A DNA stretch of 64,000 nucleotides, taken from positions 27,177 to 91,176 of the forward strand of contig CACDAL010000004.1 in NCBI GenBank assembly GCA_902550805.1. Direction: 5' to 3'. Below the pieces are notes generated by a model. That model saw only the letters and a program-made list of their open reading frames with translations, searched no databases and was not told where the DNA came from. Position numbers and translations under genes: made by a program. This document shows, one piece after another, positions 31,231 through 43,282 of this stretch. This DNA is from an uncultured Pelagibacteraceae bacterium. GTDB taxonomy: Bacteria > Pseudomonadota > Alphaproteobacteria > Pelagibacterales > Pelagibacteraceae. How positions within the stretch are numbered: position 1 is the first letter of the stretch; the number at the start of each line of letters is the position of its first letter.

Positions 31231-31741
31231 AAAAAAAATTGGAATACTTGGTGGAACTTTTGATCCGGCACATAAAGGACATATAAAAATATCAAAATTT
31301 GCAAAAAAAAAATTTAAACTTGATAAAGTTATATGGGCAGTTACAAAAAAAAATCCATTTAAAACAAAAAGTTCACTCAGTCTAAAAAAAAGATTAAGTT
31401 ATGCAAAAAAAATAAATTTAAAAAATAAATTTATAAAAATTGGTTTTTATGAGAATAAAATAAAATCAAATAAAACTATAAATTTAATAAAATTTTTTTT
31501 AAAAAAAAATAAAAATACAGAAATATATTTTATTATGGGAGCTGACAATTTGATAAATTTTCACAAATGGGAAAAATGCAATTTAATAACTCATCTTTGC
31601 AAAATACTTGTTTTTGATAGAGATGGGTATAAATCAAAATCTATAAAATCATCATCTTTTAAAAAATTTAATAAAAAAGGCCTAGAATTTATTAAATTCA
31701 AAAAAGTTAAAATTTCATCTTCTCAATTAAGAAAAATTTGA
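31205..31741 (+). CDS. nadD: Nicotinate-nucleotide adenylyltransferase
   Basis: IGILGGTFDPAHKGHIKISKFAKKKF, IMGADNLINFHKW. Start 31196 or 31205. Confidence 0.92.
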   Translation: MDQVKLENKKKIGILGGTFDPAHKGHIKISKFAKKKFKLDKVIWAVTKKNPFKTKSSLSLKKRLSYAKKINLKNKFIKIGFYENKIKSNKTINLIKFFLKKNKNTEIYFIMGADNLINFHKWEKCNLITHLCKILVFDRDGYKSKSIKSSSFKKFNKKGLEFIKFKKVKISSSQLRKI

Positions 31742-31758
31742 TACTCTAAATTCAATTA

Positions 31759-32109
31759 ATGGATAAAATTTCTAATCTTAAAAAAGAAATAATTAATATT
31801 TTAGATTCAAATAAAGCTTTAGATATAGTCACCATAAACCTTGAGGGAAAATCGTCTATGGCAGATTACATGATTGTAGCAAGCGGCACATCTTCTAGGC
31901 ACATACAAGCATTATCTGAACAAGTTTTTGAAAAATTTAAAAGAGATGGAATAGAAAATTGTAAAATTGAAGGAAAAGACAGTAATGACTGGAAATTAGT
32001 TGATGGAATTGATTTAATTGTTCATATTTTTAATCCAGAAAAAAGAAAATTTTATGAATTGGAAAAAATCTGGTCAGAACTTATTCCTAAAGAAAAAGTA
32101 ATTATATGA
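31759..32109 (+). CDS. rsfS: Ribosomal silencing factor RsfS
   Basis: SSMADYMIVASGTSSRHIQALSEQV, DWKLVDGIDLIVHIFNPEKRKFYELEKIW. Confidence 0.93.
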   Translation: MDKISNLKKEIINILDSNKALDIVTINLEGKSSMADYMIVASGTSSRHIQALSEQVFEKFKRDGIENCKIEGKDSNDWKLVDGIDLIVHIFNPEKRKFYELEKIWSELIPKEKVII

Positions 32110-33251
32110 AAAATTTATTTAAAAAATTGTTAATTCCATTTTTGTTTTTTTTAATTCAAACTAACACAAGCAATTCTGCAAATAAGAATGATATTTATAA
32201 GAAAATTGATTTATTTAGTGAAGTATTGGAAAAAATTGACAAAGAATATGTTGAAGATGTAAATCAGAGTGATGCCTTAGATGCTGCGATTAACGGTGTG
32301 CTACAATCTTTAGATCCTTATTCGGCTTACATGTCTCCTGAATTATTTGAAAATTTGCAAACCGAAACAAGTGGAGAGTTTGGAGGATTAGGTATTGAAG
32401 TTGGTATGGAACACGGAGTAGTAAAAGTAATATCTCCACTTGATAATTCTCCAGCTTCAAGAGCCGGAGTTAAGGCTGGAGACTACATTGTAAAAATTAA
32501 TGACATTCAAGTTCAAGGAAAATCTCTAAGTGAAGCAGTAGATATAATGAGAGGCCCAGTAGGAAGCGATATTGAAATTACCGTAAGAAGAAGAGGTGAA
32601 AAAAAAGCTCTAAACTTTAAAATTACTAGAGAAATAATAAAAGTTGCCTCTGTAAAATCTAGAATTATTGATCAAAAAACTGGATATCTAAGATTAACTT
32701 CATTTAACGATAACAGCAGTAAACAATTAAAAAAGGAAATTAAAAAATTTAAAAAAAATACAAAGATTAAAAATTATATTTTGGATTTGAGAAATAATCC
32801 TGGCGGACTTCTTTCGCAAGCAATTAAAATTTCAGATTTTTTTTTAGATAATGGAGAAATAGTGTCAACAAAAAGTAAAAGAAAAAGTGAAAATAGAAAA
32901 TGGTTTGCAAAAAAAGGCGACTTAATAAAGAATGATACAATAATTGTATTAATTAATTATGGTTCAGCATCTGCAGCGGAAATAGTTGCTGGAGCGCTTA
33001 AAGATCACAAAAGAGCTATTTTGATTGGAGAAAATACTTATGGAAAAGGTTCCGTACAATCAATTATACCATTGAAAAATGATGGGGCTATTAGATTAAC
33101 AGTATCAAAATATTATCTTCCTTCTGGTAAATCTATTTCAGAAATTGGTGTAACTCCAGATTTTAAAATTTTAGAAAGTTCAGATGATTTTAAATTAAAT
33201 TCTGAAACAGATAACCAATTAAACTTTGCACTAAAACTTCTTAACGGATAG
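32106..33251 (+). CDS. ctpA: Carboxy-terminal processing protease (S41 family)
   Basis: PDZ segment GGLGIEVGMEHGVVKVISPLDNSPASRAGVKAGDYIVKIND; LRNNPGGLLSQAIKISDFFL; NYGSASAAEIVAGALKDH; GKGSVQSI. Confidence 0.95.
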   Translation: MKNLFKKLLIPFLFFLIQTNTSNSANKNDIYKKIDLFSEVLEKIDKEYVEDVNQSDALDAAINGVLQSLDPYSAYMSPELFENLQTETSGEFGGLGIEVGMEHGVVKVISPLDNSPASRAGVKAGDYIVKINDIQVQGKSLSEAVDIMRGPVGSDIEITVRRRGEKKALNFKITREIIKVASVKSRIIDQKTGYLRLTSFNDNSSKQLKKEIKKFKKNTKIKNYILDLRNNPGGLLSQAIKISDFFLDNGEIVSTKSKRKSENRKWFAKKGDLIKNDTIIVLINYGSASAAEIVAGALKDHKRAILIGENTYGKGSVQSIIPLKNDGAIRLTVSKYYLPSGKSISEIGVTPDFKILESSDDFKLNSETDNQLNFALKLLNG

Positions 33252-33253
33252 TA

Positions 33254-33730
33254 ATGAAAAAAAAATATCAAAATTTACCACTAAGAAGTGGTGTAGGAAT
33301 TGTTGTATTAAATGAAAGAAATCAAATATTTATTGCTAAAAGAATTGATAATCCAAAAAATTTTTGGCAAATGCCTCAGGGAGGTATTGATGAAGGAGAA
33401 GATTTTTATCAGGCGGCTCTTCGTGAATTAGAAGAAGAAACTAGCATAAAAAATGTTAAATTAATAAAGGAAATAGAAAGATTTACCACCTATTACCTTC
33501 CAGACTATCTACTGGGGATTATATGGAAAGGAAGATATAAAGGACAAAAACAAAAATGGTTTATAGTAAAATTTAATGGCGATGAAAAAGAAATAAACAT
33601 TAACACAAAAAATCCAGAATTTTTAGATTGGAAATGGGTAAATATTGAAAATTTAACTGATGAAGTGGTAAAATTTAAACTTCACGTCTACAAAAAAATA
33701 AAAGAAGAAATTAAAAAAGTAATTAATTAA
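33254..33730 (+). CDS. rppH: RNA pyrophosphohydrolase (Nudix)
   Basis: GIVVLNERNQIFIAKR...WQMPQGGIDEGEDFYQAALRELEEETSI Nudix box. Confidence 0.93.
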   Translation: MKKKYQNLPLRSGVGIVVLNERNQIFIAKRIDNPKNFWQMPQGGIDEGEDFYQAALRELEEETSIKNVKLIKEIERFTTYYLPDYLLGIIWKGRYKGQKQKWFIVKFNGDEKEININTKNPEFLDWKWVNIENLTDEVVKFKLHVYKKIKEEIKKVIN

Positions 33731-34120
33731 TGTTTAAAGATTTTAAAACTTCAACCTTACTATTTAACAAAAACTTTTTCTGATCGTCAATTTCTTTTTT
33801 AGATAATTCTTTTTCTGCTTCTTCAATAGAATTAGTAATGTGTTTTTTGTCTGAATTTTTAAGATTAAAAACAGAACTAGTAAGTATAGAAAGAGAATTG
33901 TCTTTAAACTCAACTATTCCATCCTCAACATAAAAATTTTCTTCTTCTGATCCAGTAAAAACCTTAATTATTCCCGGCTTTAAGAATGATATTATAGAGA
34001 TATGATCTTTTAAAATTCCCATTTCTCCTTCAAATGCGGGAACAACTACTTCTGAAACATTTTCTTTTGAAAGAAAAGATTTGTCTGGATTTACAATCTC
34101 TATCTTAAAACCTTCACTCA

Positions 34121-34121
<1 letters not shown>
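33723..34121 (-). CDS. atpC: ATP synthase epsilon subunit
   Basis: VVPAFEGEMGILKDHISIISFLKPGIIKV; position at end of atpHAGDC. Confidence 0.94.
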
Positions 34122-36417
<2,296 letters not shown>

Positions 36418-36424
36418 TTTTCTA

Positions 36425-37957
36425 TTATTTTAAGGTTCCTTTTAATTCAGTAATAACTCCTGTTAAAGATTTTTCCATATCTTCTTCGAGTTTACCTGAC
36501 TTGCTTATTGAATCTAAAATTTCTGGTTTTTCAGATTTGCATTTTTCTATAATTTTATTTTCAAAATCTGCTATATTTTTTTGTTCAATATCATCTAGAT
36601 GACCTTTTACACCACAAAATACTGAAATTACTTGTTCAGCTACAGTCATAGGTGAATATTGTTTTTGTTTTAATAGTTCTGTTAGTTTTGAGCCTCGATT
36701 TAGAAGTTTTTGAGTAGAAGCATCCAGGTCTGATCCAAATTGAGCAAATGCTGCCATTTCTCTATATTGAGCAAGCTCAAGTTTCATAGAGCCGGAAACT
36801 TTTTTCATTGCTTTTGTTTGAGCAGAAGATCCAACTCTAGACACTGATAATCCCACATTAATTGCTGGTCTTATGCCTTGATTAAATAGTTCTGTTTCCA
36901 AAAATATTTGACCATCAGTAATCGAAATTACATTCGTAGGTATAAACGCAGAAACATCTCCACCTTGAGTTTCAATTATTGGGAGTGCTGTTAAAGATCC
37001 TCCTCCGTGTTCATCGCTTAATTTAGCTGCCCTTTCAAGCAATCTACTATGTAAATAGAATACATCGCCTGGGTAAGCCTCTCTGCCCGGAGGTCTTCTT
37101 AACAAAAGAGACATTTGTCTATAAGCAACTGCTTGTTTTGAAAGATCATCATATATAATTAGTGCATGCATTCCATTATCTCTAAAATACTCTCCCATAG
37201 TGCAACCTGTATAAGGAGCTAAAAATTGTAGTGGAGCAGCATCTGAAGCTGTAGCAGCAACAATAGTTGTATATTCCATTGCCCCAGCTTCTTCTAATGT
37301 TTTTTCAATTTGTCTAACAGTAGATCTTTTTTGACCTATTGCTACATAAACACAATATAACTTTTGTTTCTCATCATTAGATTCATTTATTTTCTTTTGG
37401 TTTATAATTGCATCTATAGCAACAGCCGTTTTGCCTGTTTGTCTATCACCTATAATCAATTCTCTCTGTCCTCTTCCAATTGGAACCAAACTATCAATAG
37501 ACTTTAGTCCCGTTTGCATTGGTTCGCTAACTGATTTACGTGGAATAATTCCAGGAGCCTTTACTTCTACTCTGCTTCTTTTAACTCCTTTGTCTAATGC
37601 TCCCTTTCCATCTATTGGATTTCCTAACCCATCAACAACTCTTCCCAGCAACTCTTTTCCTACAGGAGTATCTACAATTGCTCCTGTTCTTTTAACTGTA
37701 TCTCCTTCTTTAACAGCTCTATCATCTCCAAAAATTACAACACCAACGTTATCACTTTCTAAGTTTAAGGCCATACCTTTAGATCCATCTGAGAATTCTA
37801 CCATTTCTCCAGCTTGAACATTGTCCAAACCATATATTCTAGCAATACCATCTCCAACGGAGAGAACTTGGCCAACTTCAGAAATTTCAGCCTTATCTCC
37901 AAATTTATTTATCTGTTCTTTTAATATTTTTGTTACTTCTGACGGATTTATTTCCAT
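36425..37957 (-). CDS. atpA: ATP synthase alpha subunit
   Basis: [74 protein letters not shown]. Confidence 0.99.
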   Translation of the reverse strand: MEINPSEVTKILKEQINKFGDKAEISEVGQVLSVGDGIARIYGLDNVQAGEMVEFSDGSKGMALNLESDNVGVVIFGDDRAVKEGDTVKRTGAIVDTPVGKELLGRVVDGLGNPIDGKGALDKGVKRSRVEVKAPGIIPRKSVSEPMQTGLKSIDSLVPIGRGQRELIIGDRQTGKTAVAIDAIINQKKINESNDEKQKLYCVYVAIGQKRSTVRQIEKTLEEAGAMEYTTIVAATASDAAPLQFLAPYTGCTMGEYFRDNGMHALIIYDDLSKQAVAYRQMSLLLRRPPGREAYPGDVFYLHSRLLERAAKLSDEHGGGSLTALPIIETQGGDVSAFIPTNVISITDGQIFLETELFNQGIRPAINVGLSVSRVGSSAQTKAMKKVSGSMKLELAQYREMAAFAQFGSDLDASTQKLLNRGSKLTELLKQKQYSPMTVAEQVISVFCGVKGHLDDIEQKNIADFENKIIEKCKSEKPEILDSISKSGKLEEDMEKSLTGVITELKGTLK

Positions 37958-38512
37958 TTATGCCTCTATCATTTTCTTTTCTATTTGTTGTAATTTATTT
38001 TTTATCGAAGTATCAATCATTATACTTCCTACTTTTATGATTAAACCTCCAATTAAACTTGGATCATATTTGTGGTTTAATTTTATATTTGAACCAAAAG
38101 TAGTCGACAGTTCATTTTTAATATTATTAATTTCACTTTCGTTTAAATTTTTTGCAGCAGATAGTTCTGCCTGAATTTCACCTCTGGCATTGGAACAAAT
38201 ATTTAAAAAATCAATTAATATTTTTTCAACGTAAAAAAATCTTCTTTTTGAAATTATAAAGCCAAGAAATTTTTTTAACAATTCATTAAATTTAAACTGG
38301 TCAGAAATTATATTTATTACTTTTAATTGATTTTCTATTTTATTTGTAGGATCTTTAATAAGATCTTTGAAATCTATACTTTTATTAATCAATTTAAGTA
38401 TTGAAGAAACTTGATTTTCAACATCATTTATTGAATTATTTTCAGAGGCTAATTCGTATAAAGCTTGTGAATAACTATTCTTAGTTGATAAATTAGAATT
38501 GTTTTTGCTCAA
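37958..38512 (-). CDS. atpH: ATP synthase delta subunit
   Basis: YSQALYELASENNSINDVENQ..., DPSLIGGLIIKVGSIMIDTSIKNKLQQIEKKM. Start uncertain; the supplied 38569 is TTG, an internal TTG at 38512 (MSKNNSNLSTKNSYSQALYELA) fits the family better. Confidence 0.88.
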   Translation of the reverse strand: MSKNNSNLSTKNSYSQALYELASENNSINDVENQVSSILKLINKSIDFKDLIKDPTNKIENQLKVINIISDQFKFNELLKKFLGFIISKRRFFYVEKILIDFLNICSNARGEIQAELSAAKNLNESEINNIKNELSTTFGSNIKLNHKYDPSLIGGLIIKVGSIMIDTSIKNKLQQIEKKMIEA

Positions 38513-38569
38513 TTTTTGCTCACTATTTGAAGATGTTATAAAAATTTCGCTTAAATAACATACGTACAA

Positions 38570-38586
38570 TGAGTCTTCAAGACTCA
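38570..38586. repeat. Perfect inverted repeat between priA and atpH
   Basis: TGAGTCTT-C-AAGACTCA, 8-bp arms. Confidence 0.85.
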
Positions 38587-38615
38587 GATTTAAAAATATA
38601 CATTAATTTGCTACG

Positions 38616-40571
38616 CTAATTGAAGCTTATAGGGTCAACATCAACTGTTAGTTTTATTTCTGGTGGTAAATTATATTTTTTTAGTATTTTTCTAAGATTT
38701 TTTTGAATTTTTGAGGTTTTTTTTGCTCTAATCAATATTCTTTGCCTAAATTTATTTTTAATTTTATAAACTGGAGCTTCCACAGGTCCTAAAACTTTTC
38801 CATTAATTTTATTCAATAAAAATTCTTTTAAATTTAATGATTCTTGTTCTAGTTTGGACTCATTTGATGAATTTAATATTAGTGAAATAAATCTTTCTAC
38901 AGGTGGTAGATTATTTATTTTTCTTAGTTCCAATTCTCTATCTAAAAAAATAAATGGATCTTCGTTTGTCATTTGATTGATAATTTCAGAATTTAAATCG
39001 TATGTCTGAAAATAAACTGTGGCTGGTTTGCCAGTTCTTCCCGCTCTTCCGGAAAGTTGATGATAAAGTTGAAGATTTTTCTCTGCACTTCTTAAATCAT
39101 GACCACGAGAAGTTAGATCTATATCCAAAACAATAATGCAATTTAAATTTGGAAAATGAAATCCTTTTGATATTAACTGTGTTCCAACAAGTATATTTAT
39201 TTCACCTGAAATAATTTGATCCAAAGTATTTTTTCCTGATGCTTTATTCATTGTGTCGCTAGAGAAAATTAATGTCTTTTGATTTGGAAATAATATTTTT
39301 ACATCTTCTGCGATTTTTTCAACTCCTGGTCCACTAAATACAAAATCACAAATATCATTCTTTGTACATTTTCTTTTTAAACTGGATGAGTGACCACAAT
39401 AATGACAAAGAAGTTTTTTTTTATTTTTATGATAAACAAGATTAATTGAACAATTGGGACAAGAAAAAACATTTAAACATTTTTTGCATAAAACATAGGG
39501 AGCAAAACCTCTTCTGTTTATAAAAAAAAGAACCTGATCTCCCCTATCTAAATGCTCTTTAACTTTTTCTAGGGTCTTAATAGAAATAAATGTTTTTTTA
39601 GCTAATTTATTTTGATTAAGATCAATAATTTGATGTTTAGGCAAATTTGCATCCTTATATCGATTAATTAATCTTGAGAAAGAATATTTTTTATTTTTAA
39701 TATTTGCAAAAGTATCAATGGAAGGTACAGCGGTAACTAAATTAATTGGTATATTTTCACTATTAGCTCGTGCAATGGCCATGTCTCTTGCATTATAAGT
39801 TACTCCTTCATCTTGTTTAAAAGATTGATCATGTTCTTCATCAACAACGATTAAACCTAGTTTTTGAAATGGCAAAAACAAAGCAGATCTTGCCCCAATC
39901 ACTACTTTTATTTCGCCACTTGCAAGACCGCTCCAAATAATTTTTTTTCTCTTTGGTGTTATTTTAGAGTGCCAAACAGCCGCTTCAAAACCAAAAAAAC
40001 TTTTGAATTTTTTTTCAAATTGTCCAGTAAGACCTATTTCTGGTAATAAAATTAAAGATTGTTTTTCTTGAAGTGTAATTTTTTCAATTGCTTTAAAATA
40101 AACTATTGTTTTCCCAGATCCTGTTGTTCCTTGCAATAAATGTACTCTAAATGAATTGTCGTTTTTAACTAATTCTTTGAAAGCATTTTCTTGTTCACCA
40201 GAAAGATTAAATTGCTCTTTTTTAATCTCTATTTGATATTTTTGATATTCACTATTTTTTTGTTTTTCAAAGGCTTTTCCACTTAAAAAATGGAGTTTAA
40301 GTGCCATTCCTAATGGAACTAAATTATATTCTGAAAACCAATTTAAAAAATCAACTGTTTGCTGTTTTAAAGGTTTGATATTTAGCTTTTCTTCAATTGA
40401 TTTAATTTGAAATTTTTTATTATCATTTGCCTCAAAATGATCCCAAACAACCCCAGTGATTGTTTTTTTACCAAATGGAACATTTACATAATCTCCTGCT
40501 TTTAATTTTAATGAGCTGAAATATGTAAATGGATGATCAAAAATATTTGGTAATAAAACTGGGTATTTCAT
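38616..40571 (-). CDS. priA: Primosomal protein N' (PriA helicase)
   Basis: LLQGTTGSGKTIVYFKAIEKI, VVDEEHDQSFKQDEGVTYNARDMAI, zinc-binding CKKCLNVFSCPNCSINLVYHK...CHYCGHS, GAGRTGKPATV-like segment. Confidence 0.96.
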   Translation of the reverse strand: MKYPVLLPNIFDHPFTYFSSLKLKAGDYVNVPFGKKTITGVVWDHFEANDNKKFQIKSIEEKLNIKPLKQQTVDFLNWFSEYNLVPLGMALKLHFLSGKAFEKQKNSEYQKYQIEIKKEQFNLSGEQENAFKELVKNDNSFRVHLLQGTTGSGKTIVYFKAIEKITLQEKQSLILLPEIGLTGQFEKKFKSFFGFEAAVWHSKITPKRKKIIWSGLASGEIKVVIGARSALFLPFQKLGLIVVDEEHDQSFKQDEGVTYNARDMAIARANSENIPINLVTAVPSIDTFANIKNKKYSFSRLINRYKDANLPKHQIIDLNQNKLAKKTFISIKTLEKVKEHLDRGDQVLFFINRRGFAPYVLCKKCLNVFSCPNCSINLVYHKNKKKLLCHYCGHSSSLKRKCTKNDICDFVFSGPGVEKIAEDVKILFPNQKTLIFSSDTMNKASGKNTLDQIISGEINILVGTQLISKGFHFPNLNCIIVLDIDLTSRGHDLRSAEKNLQLYHQLSGRAGRTGKPATVYFQTYDLNSEIINQMTNEDPFIFLDRELELRKINNLPPVERFISLILNSSNESKLEQESLNLKEFLLNKINGKVLGPVEAPVYKIKNKFRQRILIRAKKTSKIQKNLRKILKKYNLPPEIKLTVDVDPISFN

Positions 40572-40603
40572 AAAAGAATATTAATTATTATATAGGTTCT
40601 TAA

Positions 40604-42001
40604 TTAAGAATGGATCTGTCTTTTTTCTACTGATAGAGCCGCTTCTTTAATAGCCTCTGAAAAAGTTGGATGTGCATGACAAGTTCTAGCAATATCTTCT
40701 GAACTTGCACCAAATTCCATTGCAACTGCCATTTCAGCAATCATTTCTCCAGCATGTAGACCTATGATATGCACACCTAAAATTTTATCAGTTGTTGCAT
40801 CTGCAAGAATTTTTACAAATCCTTCTGGTTCATCAATTGCCTTTGCTCTTGAGTTTGCTATAAATGGAAATTTTCCAACTTTATAATTATTCTTATTTAT
40901 TTTTAATTGTTCTTCTGTTTTGCCAATTGACGCAACTTCGGGAGAAGTATAAATAACACCTGGGATAATATCATAATTTACATGTCCTGATTGACCAGCA
41001 ATTATTTCTGCAACAGCAATTCCCTCTTCTTCTGCTTTATGAGCAAGCATAGGTCCCTCAATAACATCTCCAATTGCATAGATATTTTTAATATTCGTTT
41101 CAAAATTTTTACTTACTTTAACTCTTCCTTTTTCGTCAGTTTGGACTCCAACATTTTCTAAATTTAAATCTTTGGTATTTGGTTTTCTTCCAACGGAGAT
41201 TAAAACAACATCCACATCTATCTTATTTTTCTTATTTTCTTTATCAACAGTTTCAATACTTACACCATTTTGAGTTTTTGTAATTTTTTCTACTTTCGTA
41301 TTTAATTGAAATTTTATTCCTTGTTTCTTTAAAATTTTCATGAATTCGTTTGAAATTTCTCTATCCATTCCAGGCGTGATATGATCTAAAAATTCTATCA
41401 CTTCTACTTCAGTTCCTAATCTTGACCAAACTGATCCCATTTCTAAACCGATATAGCCGCCACCAACGATAACCATTTTTTTTGGCAATTTAGAAAGCGA
41501 TAAAGCGCCAGTTGAAGAAATTATTTTTTCTTCATCAAATTCCATGCCAGATATTGAGATGGGCTCTGATCCTGTGCCGATTATTGTTTTATCTGTTTGA
41601 ATAGTTTTTTCCTTACCTTCGGAAGAGATTGATATTTCATTTACACTTTTAAATGATCCTTTGCCTTTAAAATATGTAACTTTATTTTTCTTAAATAAAA
41701 ATTCGATACCTTTTGTTAAAACAGTTACAGCTTTTTCTTTATTTTTCATCATTTTATCAAGGTTTAATTTAACTTCTCCAACCTCAATTCCAATTTTTTC
41801 AAAATTTTTAGCTTTTAGATAATTTTCTGACAAATTTAGTAAGCTTTTTGAAGGAATACACCCTACATTTAAACATGTTCCCCCTAGAGATCCTCTTGAC
41901 TCTATACAGGCAGTTTTTAACCCTAATTGGGATAGTCTAATCGCGCAGACATAGCCGCCAGGTCCACCTCCAATTATTGTTACATCAAATTTTTCTGACA
42001 T
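40604..42001 (-). CDS. lpdA: Dihydrolipoyl dehydrogenase
   Basis: GGPGGYVCAIRLSQLGLKTACIESRGSLGGTCLNVGCIPSKSLL, YAIGDVIEGPMLAHKAEEEG, CHAHPTFSEA. Confidence 0.97.
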   Translation of the reverse strand: MSEKFDVTIIGGGPGGYVCAIRLSQLGLKTACIESRGSLGGTCLNVGCIPSKSLLNLSENYLKAKNFEKIGIEVGEVKLNLDKMMKNKEKAVTVLTKGIEFLFKKNKVTYFKGKGSFKSVNEISISSEGKEKTIQTDKTIIGTGSEPISISGMEFDEEKIISSTGALSLSKLPKKMVIVGGGYIGLEMGSVWSRLGTEVEVIEFLDHITPGMDREISNEFMKILKKQGIKFQLNTKVEKITKTQNGVSIETVDKENKKNKIDVDVVLISVGRKPNTKDLNLENVGVQTDEKGRVKVSKNFETNIKNIYAIGDVIEGPMLAHKAEEEGIAVAEIIAGQSGHVNYDIIPGVIYTSPEVASIGKTEEQLKINKNNYKVGKFPFIANSRAKAIDEPEGFVKILADATTDKILGVHIIGLHAGEMIAEMAVAMEFGASSEDIARTCHAHPTFSEAIKEAALSVEKRQIHS

Positions 42002-43282
42002 TTATATATTTAAAAATAATCTTCTAGGATCCTCTAAATTCTCTTTAACTGTTTTTAAAAAAGATACAGAATCTTTACCATCTATAATTCTGTGATCATA
42101 AGATAAGGCTAAATACATTATCGGTTTGATTTTTATTTCGCCATTATCAGCTATGGGTCTTTCTACAATATTGTGCATTCCTAAAACTCCTGATTGGGGA
42201 GGGTTTAAAATTGGAGTTGACAACATAGAACCATATACTCCTCCATTACTTATTGTAAATGTTCCTCCTTGAAGGTCTTCAATCGTTAAAGTTCCATTTT
42301 TTGCTTTATCAGAAAGTCTCTTAATTTCTTTTTCAATATCTGCAAAAGACATTTCGTCCGCATTTCTTAAAACCGGAACCACAAGTCCTTTTTCAGTTCC
42401 AACTGCAAAACTAATATTATAGTAATTTTTATAAATAATATCTTGATTTTCAACTTCAGCATTGATTGCTGGAAATAGCTTTAATCCTACTACACATGCT
42501 TTAACAAAAAATGACATAAATCCCAATTTTATTCCATATCTGCTTTGGAAATCTTCTTGATTTTCTTTTCTCATAGAAATTATGCCCGACATATCAACCT
42601 CATTAAAAGTTGTTAACATTGCAGCATTTTCCTGTGCTTCTTTAAGCCTCTTAGCTATTGTTTGTCTTAACCTTGTCATTTTAATTTTTTCTTCTTCTCC
42701 GTACTGAATTTTTCTTTGGCTAGGTTGTGGATTTGCACCCATCAAACTAATCAAATCTCCTTTTAAAACTCTTCCATCCTTTCCAGTACCTTTGACTTCA
42801 TCTAAATTAATTTTTTTTTCAGAAACTATTTTTCTAACTGCTGGTGATAAAACTTTATTGTCCAAAGTATTTTCTTTTGCATGAACTTCTTCTGTTAATA
42901 CTAAAGGTTCTTCCTCATTTAATAATAGAGCTTCTTCTTTTTTATTTATTGGTTCAATTTTTTTTTCAATTTCTAGATTAATAATATTTTTTGATTTTTG
43001 TGGTTTTATATTTTGTTTTAATTTCATTTTGTTTTCTTCGGTCGAACTTTCAGAAATAATTCCCAATACAGATCCTACTTGAACTATATCTCCATCTTTT
43101 GAATTTACTTCTGATAAAATTCCGTTTGATGGTGCGGGAACCTCCAAATTAACTTTATCAGTTTCTAGCTCAACAATTGATTCATCCGCCATTACTATGT
43201 CACCTTTATTTTTTAACCACTTTAAAACTGTTGCTTCGGTAATACTTTCTCCTAATGTCGGAACTAAAATTTTTTCATTCAT
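42002..43282 (-). CDS. sucB: 2-oxoglutarate dehydrogenase E2 (dihydrolipoyl succinyltransferase)
   Basis: [38 protein letters not shown] lipoyl domain; [21 protein letters not shown]. Confidence 0.97.
   Translation of the reverse strand: MNEKILVPTLGESITEATVLKWLKNKGDIVMADESIVELETDKVNLEVPAPSNGILSEVNSKDGDIVQVGSVLGIISESSTEENKMKLKQNIKPQKSKNIINLEIEKKIEPINKKEEALLLNEEEPLVLTEEVHAKENTLDNKVLSPAVRKIVSEKKINLDEVKGTGKDGRVLKGDLISLMGANPQPSQRKIQYGEEEKIKMTRLRQTIAKRLKEAQENAAMLTTFNEVDMSGIISMRKENQEDFQSRYGIKLGFMSFFVKACVVGLKLFPAINAEVENQDIIYKNYYNISFAVGTEKGLVVPVLRNADEMSFADIEKEIKRLSDKAKNGTLTIEDLQGGTFTISNGGVYGSMLSTPILNPPQSGVLGMHNIVERPIADNGEIKIKPIMYLALSYDHRIIDGKDSVSFLKTVKENLEDPRRLFLNI

Noticed and set aside
37431-38174. 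Two plus-strand ORFs antisense to atpA/atpH
   Set aside because: Opposite conserved ATP synthase genes, no recognisable domains.
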